NCBI GenBank assembly: GCA_963753575.1
Contig: CAVWCR010000003.1
Location: forward strand, 186,001 to 250,000
Direction: 5' to 3'
Length of the DNA: 64,000 bases
Source of the DNA: VAZQ01 sp963753575
GTDB taxonomy: Bacteria; Pseudomonadota; Alphaproteobacteria; Rhizobiales; Xanthobacteraceae
Made by a program: the position numbers and the translations under genes. This document shows, one piece after another, positions 55,474 through 64,000 of the stretch. Numbering within the stretch: the first letter of the stretch is position 1; every line of letters begins with the position of its first letter. A model generated the notes under the pieces. The model was not told the DNA's origin. It worked only from the letters and a program-made list of their open reading frames with translations, and made no database searches.

Positions 55474-56622
55474 ATGCTCGATCTCAAGACGATCAGGACC
55501 GACGTGGTCGGCAGCCTGCTTCGCCCGCAGGAGCTCAAGGACGCGCGCTCAGCCTTCGACGACGGCCGCATCGACGCCGGCGAGTTTCACGCGGCCGAGG
55601 ATGCGGCGGTCGCCACGGCGGTACGTCTGCAGGAAGGTGCTGGCCTTGACGTCATCAGCGACGGCGAGATGCGGCGGCTCAATTTTCAGGACAGCTTCGG
55701 CGCGGCGGTCGAAGGCTATGACGCCAATCGCTCGACGCTCAAGGTCTACGAGCGTCGGGTCGAGGGCTCCGCGCCGCTGCAACGCTGGGACATTGCGCAG
55801 ATGCACGACGTCGGCACGGCGGTGTCGCATCGCCGTCCCGCCAAGGCGCGCCTGACGCTCGCGCGCAATGTGCCGCTCGAGGAATATGGCTTCGTCAGCA
55901 AGATCGCGAGCAAGCCCGTGAAGGTGTCGTTGATCGGCCCCGACCGGATCGCGCAGCGTTTCGACTATCAGGCCTCGGCCGCTGTCTATCGCGGGCTTGA
56001 CGATTTTGTCGCGGACGTCGTGGCGATCGAGCGCGCGATTGTCGAGAGCCTGGTCGAGGCCGGTTGCCGCTATATCCACATCGACGCGCCCGGCTTCACC
56101 GCCTACGTGGACGAGCCTTCGCTTGCCCAGATGCGTGCGCGCGGCGAGGACCCGCAAGCGAATTTCGAGCGCTCGCTGAAGGCCGAGGCCGCCGTGGTCG
56201 CCGGACTGCCTGAGGGCGTCGCGCGCGGCATCCATCTCTGCCGCGGCAACCAGCGCAGCATGTGGCATCGCGAGGGCGCCTATGACGCGATCGCGGAGCG
56301 GCTGTTCAACACGCTGCCGCATGACCGCTTTCTCCTGGAATATGACAGCCCGCGCGCCGGCAGCTTCGCGCCCTTGCGGTTCGTGCCCAAGGGCAAGGTC
56401 ATCGTCCTTGGTCTTGTCAGCACCAAGGTGCCGGAGTTGGAGACGATCGAGGCGCTCAAGCGCCGCATCGACGAAGCCGCGAAATTCTTGCCGCTCGAAC
56501 AGCTTGCGATCAGCCCGCAATGCGGTTTTGCCTCCGACGTGGTCGGCAACCTGCTCAGTGCGGACGAGCAGCGTCGCAAGCTCGAGCGGGTGGTGGAGAC
56601 GGCACGGCAGGTGTGGGGGTGA
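55474..56622 (+). CDS. MetE-like cobalamin-independent methionine synthase family protein
   Basis: 382 residues, the length of the single-domain MetE/UroD-superfamily proteins (YxjG-like), not full MetE. Zinc ligands of the family: HLCRGNQ (His-Cys), an acidic LEYDSPRAG, and SPQCGFASD (Cys). It begins TDVVGSLLRPQELKDAR. GGGAGGG precedes the ATG. Probably transfers a methyl group or cleaves a related thioether; real substrate unknown. Divergent from the TauE remnant. Confidence 0.88.
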   Translation: MLDLKTIRTDVVGSLLRPQELKDARSAFDDGRIDAGEFHAAEDAAVATAVRLQEGAGLDVISDGEMRRLNFQDSFGAAVEGYDANRSTLKVYERRVEGSAPLQRWDIAQMHDVGTAVSHRRPAKARLTLARNVPLEEYGFVSKIASKPVKVSLIGPDRIAQRFDYQASAAVYRGLDDFVADVVAIERAIVESLVEAGCRYIHIDAPGFTAYVDEPSLAQMRARGEDPQANFERSLKAEAAVVAGLPEGVARGIHLCRGNQRSMWHREGAYDAIAERLFNTLPHDRFLLEYDSPRAGSFAPLRFVPKGKVIVLGLVSTKVPELETIEALKRRIDEAAKFLPLEQLAISPQCGFASDVVGNLLSADEQRRKLERVVETARQVWG

Positions 56623-56676
56623 GCGCGGCTAAGGGCAAGGAGTTTTCGCGCAGGCAAGGGCGCACAAGTCGGCCTG

Positions 56677-57651
56677 TCATCGCGGCTTGAGGCCAGCAAA
56701 GCGAACCACCTTGCCCCACTTCTCGGTTTCCACCGCGAGCAGCTTGCCGAACGCGGCGGGCGAGAGCGCAAGTGCGCTGTTGCCGAGCGCGGCAAGCCTG
56801 TCCTTGATCCTGGGATCGGCGAGAGCCACGCCGATCTCGCGGTTGAGCTTTTCGATGATCTCAGGCGGCGTGCCGTGCGGCGCGCCGAGGCCGGTCCAGC
56901 CGACGGCTTCGTAGCCGGGCACGAATTCGGCGACGGTGGGGACATCCGGCAGCGCCTCAAGGCGCGTCGTCTGGCTTATGCCCAGCGCCCTCAGCCGGCC
57001 GGCCTTGACGTGCTCGATCGAGGAGGCGATGCCGTCGAAGGCGAACTGCACTTGTCCGGCCAGAAAATCGACCAACATCGGTCCCGAGCCGCGGTAGGGA
57101 ACGTGTACCATGGTGACGCCGGTCATCATCTTGAACAGCTCGCTCGCCATATGGGGACCGGTGCCGCTGCCGGGCGAGCCCATGTTGAGCTTGCCCGGAT
57201 TGGCCTTCGCATAGGCGATCAGCTCGGGGCCGGTGCGCGCCGGAACCGACGGATGCACCTCCATCACAAAGATGTTGCGGCTGATGCTTGCAACCGGTGC
57301 GATGTCGCGCAGGAACGTGAAGTTGAGCCTTCCCTCGTAGAGTGTCGCGTTGACCGCGCTGCTCAACGGAACGGTCAGGAGCGTGTGGCCGTCCGGCGGC
57401 GCCTTGACGACCGCTTCGGTCGCGATGTTGCCGCTGGCGCCCGGCCGGTTGTCGACGATGAACGGTTGGCCAAGCTTTTCGGTGAGCCACTGGGCGATCA
57501 GGCGGGCAGTGATGTCGTTGGGGCCGCCCGGCGCAAAACCAACCACGATGCGCACCGGCCTTGAGGGATAGGCCTGCGCTCGCGCAAGGCGGGGGAGTGC
57601 AGGAAGCGCGCCAGCGCCTGCCAGGATACGCAGAAAGCGGCGGCGTTTCAT
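56677..57651 (-). CDS. Tripartite tricarboxylate transporter-type (Bug) binding protein
   Basis: Second Bug/TctC protein in the window, 324 residues from ATG 57651. It has an Arg-rich Tat-like signal (MKRRRFLRILAGAGALPALP), then YPSRPVRIVVGFAPGGPNDI, NMGSPGSGTGPHM, PYRGSGPMLVDFLAG and a C-terminal KWGKVVRFAGLKPR. No membrane subunits nearby. Downstream of the jet operon in the same direction, separated by a hairpin, and convergent with the MetE-like gene. Confidence 0.92.
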   Translation of the reverse strand: MKRRRFLRILAGAGALPALPRLARAQAYPSRPVRIVVGFAPGGPNDITARLIAQWLTEKLGQPFIVDNRPGASGNIATEAVVKAPPDGHTLLTVPLSSAVNATLYEGRLNFTFLRDIAPVASISRNIFVMEVHPSVPARTGPELIAYAKANPGKLNMGSPGSGTGPHMASELFKMMTGVTMVHVPYRGSGPMLVDFLAGQVQFAFDGIASSIEHVKAGRLRALGISQTTRLEALPDVPTVAEFVPGYEAVGWTGLGAPHGTPPEIIEKLNREIGVALADPRIKDRLAALGNSALALSPAAFGKLLAVETEKWGKVVRFAGLKPR

Positions 57652-57706
57652 CGCGTCCTCCCTCACTGTCGGCCCGATGTTCTCCAGGCTCGGGCGAGAG
57701 GGTAAT

Positions 57707-57738
57707 GCATGATCCGATGCAATCCAATCGGATCATGC
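57707..57738. repeat. GCATGATCCGAT inverted repeat
   Basis: GCATGATCCGAT (57707-57718) and ATCGGATCATGC (57727-57738) are perfect 12-base arms with an eight-base loop. Related to the element at 8458-8505. It lies just after jetC and probably separates it from the TctC-type gene. Confidence 0.7.
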
Positions 57739-57768
57739 TCCGGGGCGACGTGATGAAGGCGTCCCTCG

Positions 57769-60700
57769 CTAGCCGAAACGCGAGCTTCGCGTCGCCGCGG
57801 CCGGGCCAGACGCGGGGCGGTCGAGCAGGCGCGCGAGCAAGGATTTGGCACCGACTTTTTCCGTCGCGGGCGCTTTTTCGGCTGCGGCGGGCGCCTCCAG
57901 GTCGGCGTCGGTCATCAGGTCCGGGTCCATCGAGCGCAGCTCCTGGCGCGCCTTCTCCTTGATCTGCACGACGTTCGTGCGCGAGCCCTCGCCGATGCGG
58001 TCGACTTCGATGACGGTGTTGATGTGCTCGATCACCGCGACGCGCTTCTCGTTCGGCGCCGCGATGATGATCTGCAGCCCGAGCTTCTTGTAGAAGCTCA
58101 TCATCTGCCGCTGGTTCTTGCCGTCCATCTTCGAGAACGCCTCGTCGAAGATCGCAAGCCCGAAGCCGGAAGGCTTGCCCGGCCGCTGCTCGGCGCTGCC
58201 ATAGATCGAGGCGAGCGAGGCGCCGATCGCGACATAGATCGGCACCTGCTGCTCGGCGCCCGAGCCGGTGCCGCGCCGCGTCTCCCAGCGCGTGGTGCGG
58301 CCGCTGACGACGTCCTGCATGTGGATCTCGAAGGTGTAGAAGTTGCGGTAGTCCTCGAACTGCGAAAAGTCCTTTTCCGGATCTTCGAGCAGCGCTTCGA
58401 GCGCGGCGAGCGTGTCCTTGTGTGGGAAGTTGGCCGGCACCTCGTTGCCGCGGAACAGCATGTCGAGGGCTTCCGGCGCCGTCTTAGCAATCTCGATGAT
58501 CTTCAGGATCGGCTGGAACTCGACGACGCGGGTGTGGTGGAACGAATAGCGCTCGTTGTGGAACGGATGATCGTGCAGGCCGCGATTCATGCTTTGGAGC
58601 TCGCGCTCCATCTTGTTGATGCGCGAGGTCAGCGCGTTGATGAATTCGCCGCGCAGGAGCGTGACGGCCTTCTCGGAGGCCTCCCGCGCGTGGCTCTCAT
58701 AGCGGCGCAACTCGTTGGTCTCGATCTCGTCGATCAGCTGCTCCATCCAGGGCTTGATCTCGCGCAGCGGCTCGCTTTCGGTGCCGACCTCCGAGCTCAC
58801 CCCGAATGTGTCGAAATAGTCGCTCAAGGCTTCGCGCACGCGGCGCTCGATCTGGATGCGTTCCGCCTCGGTGGCCGCCTCGCCCGCCACGGCCTTGCTG
58901 GCGACGGCGTGATGGCGTTCGACCTCGCTCTTGTGCGCGCAGGCTTTGAGGCGCTCGCGGTAGGCGGCGCGTCCGCTGATGCGGTCGTAGAGCGGCAGCG
59001 TTTCGCAGAACTGCGACCAGGCGCTCTTGAGGTTTTGATCGGAGCCCGCCGTATTCTCCCCGTCACCGAGCTTGCGGGTCGCGACCTGCACCTCGACCTC
59101 GTATTTGTTGAACAGGCGCTGTTGCGCGTCGCGCTCCGCTGCACGCGTGGACTTGAGTGCAAGCTGCGACTTCTGCTTCTCGCGCAGGCCGCCATCGCTG
59201 CCGCCGTCGAGCGTGTTGATCTGGGCACTGGCCTCCTTGAGCTCCTCAGCCGCCTGTGCGTAGGCCGAAGCAAGCGCAGCCGCCGTCGCGCCTGCGTCCT
59301 CGGAGAGCATCTTCAGCGCGCCGTGCGCGGCGTCGGCGGCCTTGGCGAGCCGGCCCGCCTCGTCGGCCGCCTCGTCGAGCTGCGCCGCCTGCTCGTCGAG
59401 ATCGCGCAACGCCTTGCTCTGCGCCGCCTTGCCGATCTTGTAGCTTCCCGGATCGCTCACGCGATGGGTGCGGATGAGGCCGTCGTCATAAAGGCCATCC
59501 TTCATGATCGCGCGCCCGGGCGCGTTGAACGCCTCGAGTGTGAGGGCGAGCCGCACTGGGGCGTAGCGACGCATGATGAAAGCCATCGCGTCGGGATCGA
59601 GCGTGCTGAAGATCGACGGGAACGTCCCCTGCATGGGGGGCGTGCGATTGATGTCGAGCTTGTTGAGGCTCACGAGCGATGCGCCGCGGAATTCGCGCCG
59701 GCCTTCCTTGAAGATCGCGGTTGCCTGCGCGATCTGCAGCCGGTCGACGAAGACCGCTTCACGATCTCGTCCCAATAGTCCTTCCGCGGCCGCCGTCCAT
59801 TCGGGATCGGCAACCTCGACGATGTCGCAGAGGACGCGCGGCGCCATGCCGTTCTGCCGCAGGCGGCGGCAAAGCTCCTGGGTTGCATCCGAAAGGTGCG
59901 CATCGAGATGCCCGGCTGCGTGCTGCTCAATGCGGGTGCGGACACGGTCGCGGCGCTCGCGCAACTCGGCGGCCTCGCGAAAGAGCTTCTGGCGCGCCTC
60001 ATCGACCTTCTGCAGGAGCGCCGGAGCAAGCTCGCTCAACGCCGCCTCCGCGGCGGAGAAGCCCTCTGCGAGGCTCTCGATCCGCGAGTCCTGGGCGATC
60101 CGCACGAGTTCATCGATGGCCGGGATCGCTTCATCGAAGCCCAGCCCCTGCATCGCGCCAAGCGGCTGCAGGCGCCCGATCGCCGCCGTCCGTTTGCCGA
60201 ATGCAGACGCCGCCCGGGCCGCCGCCTGTTCGGCCACCTTGACGACCTGCTGCAGAGAATGCCGCCCCGTCCTGTTGTCGAGCTCGAGGATGGCGATGCT
60301 CAGGCGCTCGATCTCGGCCTCGATGCCTTTGATCCCGTCGTCGAGAAACGCTAGCTCATCTTTGGCGGCGTCGCGCTGGGCGCGGGCGAGGCGGAGCTTC
60401 TCCTTGAGCTCGCGGTTGGCGGCGCGTACCGCCAGCCATTTCGCGCGCTTGGCGATCCAGTGCTCGCGGAACTTGCGGTCGTGGACTCCGACCAGCTCGC
60501 CGATGATCAACCGGATCGCCTTGAGCGCGTCGAGGCGCTCGCGCATCTTGCGGATCGTCTCGTTGATGCTGCGGTAGGTCTGGATCGATTCCCGCAGCTC
60601 ACCCACCCGCATGTTGTTCTTTTCGAGGATGTAGTCGCGCACGAACTGGGTGGCGGTCTGGTCATGGTCGAGCGTCATCGCGTTGACGATCGCCTTCTGC

Positions 60701-61317
60701 AGGGAGACCGCGTTCTGCTCGCCGACCAGGGAGACATTCGGAAGCAGGTGCCGCATGTATTCGCGCACGTAGTCGATGGCGCGGTCGCGATGGTTGGCGA
60801 AATTCTCCTCCCCGACCGCGCCCACGATGCGCGACCTCACCTCGTCCCATTCCGCCGGGAAACGGCCCTCCTTGCGCACGTCGATGAAATCCTGCGCGGT
60901 GAAGATGCGGCCGACGGCGATGAAGCGTCCGAGCACGGTCTCGTTGCTGTCGGACTTGCGCGCCTCGATCGCCATGCCGATGGTGACCGGCGGGCGCTTG
61001 CCGTCGGTGTCGGCAAAGCCCAGCGTGATATAGGTGCGCGCCTGGTCGCGCCGTCGCTGGTCTTCCCCCAATGTGCCGAGGCAGTAGTCGGCGACCGAGC
61101 GCTTGGAGGCGCCGCGGTTCTTGCCCTTGTCGCCGGCGACGGCATTGAGCCGCTGGATGTTGCGGTTGCCGCCGGTGAGCACGACCTGCGCCAGATCGAG
61201 GATCGTCGATTTGCCGGAACGGTTCTCGCCGAACACGCCGGCGTGGCCGTTGATCTCGATGTCCTCGACGTCGAACAGGTGCCAGTTCACCATCGCGATG
61301 TGGCGGAGTTCCATCAT
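57769..61317 (-). CDS. jetC: JetC/MksB SMC-like ATPase (Wadjet type I)
   Basis: 1182 residues. Walker A GENRSGKST at 30-38, long coiled-coil arms, an ABC-type GSGAEQQ signature at about 1010, and Walker B LAIFDEAF at about 1054-1061. This is the SMC subunit of the MksBEF/Wadjet condensin, which extrudes plasmid DNA loops. ATG overlaps the jetB stop (ATGA). An Ala-rich extra tail (about 90 residues) follows the ATPase. No JetD follows: the next gene is the TctC type. Confidence 0.93.
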   Translation of the reverse strand: MMELRHIAMVNWHLFDVEDIEINGHAGVFGENRSGKSTILDLAQVVLTGGNRNIQRLNAVAGDKGKNRGASKRSVADYCLGTLGEDQRRRDQARTYITLGFADTDGKRPPVTIGMAIEARKSDSNETVLGRFIAVGRIFTAQDFIDVRKEGRFPAEWDEVRSRIVGAVGEENFANHRDRAIDYVREYMRHLLPNVSLVGEQNAVSLQKAIVNAMTLDHDQTATQFVRDYILEKNNMRVGELRESIQTYRSINETIRKMRERLDALKAIRLIIGELVGVHDRKFREHWIAKRAKWLAVRAANRELKEKLRLARAQRDAAKDELAFLDDGIKGIEAEIERLSIAILELDNRTGRHSLQQVVKVAEQAAARAASAFGKRTAAIGRLQPLGAMQGLGFDEAIPAIDELVRIAQDSRIESLAEGFSAAEAALSELAPALLQKVDEARQKLFREAAELRERRDRVRTRIEQHAAGHLDAHLSDATQELCRRLRQNGMAPRVLCDIVEVADPEWTAAAEGLLGRDREAVFVDRLQIAQATAIFKEGRREFRGASLVSLNKLDINRTPPMQGTFPSIFSTLDPDAMAFIMRRYAPVRLALTLEAFNAPGRAIMKDGLYDDGLIRTHRVSDPGSYKIGKAAQSKALRDLDEQAAQLDEAADEAGRLAKAADAAHGALKMLSEDAGATAAALASAYAQAAEELKEASAQINTLDGGSDGGLREKQKSQLALKSTRAAERDAQQRLFNKYEVEVQVATRKLGDGENTAGSDQNLKSAWSQFCETLPLYDRISGRAAYRERLKACAHKSEVERHHAVASKAVAGEAATEAERIQIERRVREALSDYFDTFGVSSEVGTESEPLREIKPWMEQLIDEIETNELRRYESHAREASEKAVTLLRGEFINALTSRINKMERELQSMNRGLHDHPFHNERYSFHHTRVVEFQPILKIIEIAKTAPEALDMLFRGNEVPANFPHKDTLAALEALLEDPEKDFSQFEDYRNFYTFEIHMQDVVSGRTTRWETRRGTGSGAEQQVPIYVAIGASLASIYGSAEQRPGKPSGFGLAIFDEAFSKMDGKNQRQMMSFYKKLGLQIIIAAPNEKRVAVIEHINTVIEVDRIGEGSRTNVVQIKEKARQELRSMDPDLMTDADLEAPAAAEKAPATEKVGAKSLLARLLDRPASGPAAATRSSRFG

Positions 61318-61964
61318 GTATCGTCGTCCTCCTGGCGCTGAGGCGATTTCGCCTCCTCATGCCGGACGTATCGCTCGATCCGCTGCAGGGCGTCGCTGCC
61401 GCTGATCAGCTTGACCATCGGCCGGATCGCGACCTCGCAGTCCTGTTCGTTCGCGTCGAATTCGCCGATGTCTACGAGGCTGCGCTGCGCGGCCTCTTTG
61501 AGGAGGTCGCGAAAGCGCGTCGTCGAAATGGCGTTTGAGCTGCTCGGCCGGACCATCTCGCGATAGCGGTCGTAGAGCGTGTTGAGCGTGGTGACGACGG
61601 TGGCGCGGTTTTCCACGGACCCGGTGTTGACCTCGTCCTGCCAGTGCGCGGCGAGCACCAGCGCCACGATGGTCTCGTCGAGCTTCATGCGCGGCAGCGG
61701 CACGTCCTCGTCGAGCGCCGTGATGCCGGCCCATTGCGCCTCGGTGTCGCGATGGACGCGGTATCCGCAGCTGTCGAAGAAGCCGTCGATGGCGTTGCGG
61801 AAGCGGCCGTCCATGATGGTGCTGTAGACGGTGGTGGTGCGGGGATCGCCTGCGAAGACGAACTGCCGGCGCAGCAGGAAGTGCAGCGCCCGGCGCAGGT
61901 CCGCCGCCTTCTCGCTGCCTGCCGAGCGCTCGATCTCTTCGAACTCGCTAAGCATGAGAGGCAC
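61314..61964 (-). CDS. jetB: JetB/MksE (DUF4194)
   Basis: 216 residues, KITE-like accessory subunit that bridges the kleisin and SMC. Motifs: DLRRALHFLLRRQFVFAGDP and LVLAAHWQDEVN, with a C-terminal DCEVAIRPMVKLISG and ALQRIERYVR. The start is GTG 61964, overlapping jetA by 17 bases; ATG 61955 is possible. Middle gene of a coupled three-gene operon. Confidence 0.92.
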   Translation of the reverse strand: MPLMLSEFEEIERSAGSEKAADLRRALHFLLRRQFVFAGDPRTTTVYSTIMDGRFRNAIDGFFDSCGYRVHRDTEAQWAGITALDEDVPLPRMKLDETIVALVLAAHWQDEVNTGSVENRATVVTTLNTLYDRYREMVRPSSSNAISTTRFRDLLKEAAQRSLVDIGEFDANEQDCEVAIRPMVKLISGSDALQRIERYVRHEEAKSPQRQEDDDT

Positions 61965-63474
61965 TCCGGCGGCGCTCGGGGAAGCGCCGTACGATGAAGT
62001 TGGGGCAGCGCAGCCATTCGCTGTCGTGCGGCGGCTTGTCGGGCGCGAACTCGAGCTCGAAGTTACGCGCGATCTCGGGCGGAACCTCGCGGCTCATCGC
62101 GAACCGGCGCGCGGTATCGAAGGCGAGGAAATCGTCGACCGTCTTGAGCTCCATGAAGCGGGCTTCCTTGGTGCCGGCCGGCGGCACCTGCCGCTCCAGG
62201 AACTGCCGCACGTCATCCGGCCCCGGGGCGATGCGCGTGATGTATCGCAGGCGCAGCTGCTTGCGGATTTCGTAGAGCGGGTCGGTCGGCCGCTCGCCGA
62301 GCGGTCGCGCTGCGACGGGCACTCTGGGGTCGCGTCCGCGCGCGTGCTGGTGCTCGGACCAAGGCGAGCGCATCGGCTCGAGGCTCCATTCGACGGTCGC
62401 CTCCGCGTGGCGGCCGTCACGCAGCAGCGCGTCGAGCCGGCACACCAGGTCGCCGGCACGGCCCACGAGCCCCTGGGCGCCGCGCTCGGCGTATTTGATG
62501 GTGTTGCGCACGCGTGCTTCGAGCTGTCGGCGGAAGGTCTCGATCCGCTCGAACATGGCGCCGATTTGTCCGAACGTGGTTTCGATCGCGATCAGGTCGC
62601 CCTCCGCTTCGAGCCGCGCTTCCTCGAGCGACGGCGCGATGCTGGCGGTCACGTATTCCTCCGCCAGCACCTGCATGGTCTCGGGCGTGTAGGAGATCTT
62701 GCGCGCAAGATCGACGATCGCGTCCCTGAAGCGATAAGGATGGTTGACGGTCAGGATCGTTTCAAAGTCCTTCAGCAGGATGCGCTGGACGAACTGCTCG
62801 AAGAAGGCCTGCAGGCGGTCGCCGACCGTCTTCGATTCCATGACGCTCTGGCGGATGTTCTTGAGATCGGAGAGCGTGGCGCGCAGGCTCCTGCTGAACT
62901 GGTCGGCCTGTCGGCGCGATTCCCGCACTGCCAGCGCGGCCTCGCGCAGCTTGCGGTCGGTGACTCGCGGATTGAGCTTCTCGACCGCCTCGAGGTTGAG
63001 GCGGATCTGCACGATCAGCCCGCCGAAGCGCTCCGAGACGTCCCGGTTGAGGCTCGCAAGGCGCTGGATCACCAAGAGAGGTCCCATCGGCATGTCGACG
63101 GTGACGCGCAGGCCGTATTCCTCCTCCTCCAGCCAGCCCCAGGCGAGCAGCCGCGCGTAGAGCTGGCGCGCGATCAGGATCGCCTTGTCGCCGGCCTCGG
63201 ACAGGTGCTTCAAGTCCGCCCGTCGCATCTGGCGGCGGCCGGCCGAGAGCATCTCGGGCAGCCCTTCGCCGAAGTCGTCGTCCTCGCTCCAGAGCGAACG
63301 GTTGGCGCGCATGACGTCGTAGATGGCATGCACTACCTGCGGCGGAGTCGGGAACGCCGGCGCGCCGGTGAAGAAGCGTTCGTGCAGGTCGAGCAGGCAC
63401 GCGGCGTAAAGATGCTTGTGCTCCCGCGAGAACACCAGGAACGCGTCATCGTGCAGGTAGCGGAAGAGAGCCAT
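61948..63474 (-). CDS. jetA: JetA/MksF kleisin subunit (Wadjet type I)
   Basis: 508 residues, MukF-like kleisin. N-terminus LFRYLHDDAFLVFSREHKHL with ACLLDLHERFF; a long helical middle with RESRRQADQFSRSLRATLSD; C-terminal winged part ending NFIVRRFPERR. AAGGAG lies five bases before the ATG. First gene of jetA-jetB-jetC; with JetB it loads JetC. Order matches type I Wadjet. Confidence 0.92.
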   Translation of the reverse strand: MALFRYLHDDAFLVFSREHKHLYAACLLDLHERFFTGAPAFPTPPQVVHAIYDVMRANRSLWSEDDDFGEGLPEMLSAGRRQMRRADLKHLSEAGDKAILIARQLYARLLAWGWLEEEEYGLRVTVDMPMGPLLVIQRLASLNRDVSERFGGLIVQIRLNLEAVEKLNPRVTDRKLREAALAVRESRRQADQFSRSLRATLSDLKNIRQSVMESKTVGDRLQAFFEQFVQRILLKDFETILTVNHPYRFRDAIVDLARKISYTPETMQVLAEEYVTASIAPSLEEARLEAEGDLIAIETTFGQIGAMFERIETFRRQLEARVRNTIKYAERGAQGLVGRAGDLVCRLDALLRDGRHAEATVEWSLEPMRSPWSEHQHARGRDPRVPVAARPLGERPTDPLYEIRKQLRLRYITRIAPGPDDVRQFLERQVPPAGTKEARFMELKTVDDFLAFDTARRFAMSREVPPEIARNFELEFAPDKPPHDSEWLRCPNFIVRRFPERRRSASHA

Positions 63475-63893
63475 GTGCTCCTTGCTCCGTTAGCTTCCTG
63501 ACGCATCCGGATTGAGCATTCCGGCGCGAGGTCGATGTGCGGATCGCCCCGGACATCGCCACGCGGTCGGCAACGTCCCGGGAGTGCCACACGACCCGGC
63601 AAGCGACCACCACAAGCGATCCATGGCGCTCCGTGCCCGCTGGCGAATCACCGCGTGACGGGCGGAACCACCTATCAGCCGATTTGTGGCATTATCCGCG
63701 GCGACCCGGAATTTCCCCGGACTTACCTGAGCTTCTCAAAGCTTCCCAAGCTTTCCGGCCTATCCTCAGGATCTCGCTCCCTCGCCGCGATCGAGATGCC
63801 GCATCGGTCTTGCACTGAGCGACAAATCAATTGTGTAGCTTAGCCGGAACGAAGGATTCGAGCAAAAAAACCAACAAAACCAAAAGCGCGCGG
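63475..63893. other. jetA upstream region
   Basis: About 420 bases between fliP (ending 63894) and jetA, both on the minus strand. No jetD or other gene was recognised in either strand. An A-rich stretch at 63863-63885 (T-rich on the minus strand) may end the fliP transcript. The jet promoter must lie here but was not identified. Confidence 0.45.
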
Positions 63894-64000
63894 CTAGGTT
63901 CCGTAGCTCTGGATCAGGCTTCCGGCCACCAGGCTCCAGCCGTCCACCAGCACGAAAAAGATCAGCTTGAAAGGCAACGAGACCACGACCGGCGGCAGCA
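63894..64000 (-). CDS. fliP: Flagellar export protein FliP, C-terminal end (continues beyond window)
   Basis: The last 34 codons read LPPVVVSLPFKLIFFVLVDG then WSLVAGSLIQSYGT before the TAG at 63894-63896. LPFKLxxFVLVDGWxLVxGSL is the unmistakable end of FliP, a pore subunit of the flagellar type III export apparatus. It shows the flagellar cluster resumes to the right of the jet operon. Confidence 0.92.
   Translation of the reverse strand, partial: LPPVVVSLPFKLIFFVLVDGWSLVAGSLIQSYGT

Noticed and set aside
58024..59778. 584-residue plus-strand frame over jetC
   Set aside because: Antisense shadow of jetC; Arg/Leu/Asp-rich composition and no motif.
57769..61317. JetC as a general DNA-repair SbcC/RecN ATPase
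   Set aside because: The JetA and JetB neighbours and coupled order identify it as the Wadjet/Mks SMC subunit.
61831..63501. 556-residue plus-strand frame over jetA, considered as a possible jetD
   Set aside because: It is antisense to jetA and shows no Toprim or DUF2220 motif.

Overview
The window looks like a GC-rich alphaproteobacterial chromosome, most likely Rhizobiales close to the Bradyrhizobium/Rhodoplanes/Pseudolabrys group. Supporting signs are the alphaproteobacterial flagellar regulators FlaF, FlbT and FliX, a DUF6468 protein beside fliM, a DksA lacking most zinc-finger cysteines, two Bug/TctC-type binding proteins, a strong sigma-54 site before flgE, and palindromic intergenic repeats of a kind I associate with Bradyrhizobium relatives. 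No rRNA or tRNA gene was seen.

Layout. 1-2.7 kb: the 3' part of a PAS-GGDEF-EAL c-di-GMP enzyme and a convergent MoxR-type AAA ATPase, with a nested palindrome between them. 2.8-7.7 kb: a metabolic patch with an M20 peptidase/amidohydrolase, a LysR regulator, an exported metallo-beta-lactamase-fold hydrolase and a TctC-type binding protein. 7.9-8.4 kb: a Tat-exported msrB. 8.5-11.75 kb: a graveyard of truncated genes (mobile-element ATPase, TIR-TPR protein, GtrA domain, UvrD helicase, sensor kinase) joined end to end. 11.75-18.4 kb: an OmpR-type response regulator whose kinase is broken, divergent from an intact tripartite RND efflux operon. 18.5-21 kb: an outer-membrane-protein remnant, a group II intron with its reverse transcriptase, and an IS110 fragment. 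21-24.3 kb: a PLP decarboxylase plus ATP-grasp pair and a second flaF. 24.8-27.3 kb: a phage-like ERF/YqaJ recombination pair with a divergent small HTH regulator.

27.6-54.3 kb is a large flagellar cluster. The + strand carries flgE-flgK-flgL behind a sigma-54 site. The - strand carries fliC2 (two frameshifts), an flbT'-'fliC chimera, fliC1, flbT and flaF, then flgN-like, rod-binding protein and flgI. fliX, dksA and a hypothetical gene are on the + strand. flgF-flgG-flgA-flgH are on the - strand, divergent from fliL-fliM-DUF6468-motE-like and a 1234-residue TPR protein. The C-terminus of FliP appears at the right edge.

54.4-63.5 kb lies between the flagellar TPR gene and fliP and contains a ThuA-like protein, a TauE remnant, a MetE-like protein, a TctC-type protein and a coupled jetA-jetB-jetC (MksFEB, Wadjet type I) operon. 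The DNA-cleaving subunit JetD/MksG is not found in the window.

The most notable points are the JetD-less Wadjet-type operon inside a flagellar cluster, the chimeric flbT-fliC gene left by recombination in duplicated flagellin units, the same one-base insertion (GACTC to GAACTC) breaking fliC2 twice, and gene-end overlaps that suggest further single-base indels. The indels could be real decay or assembly errors.
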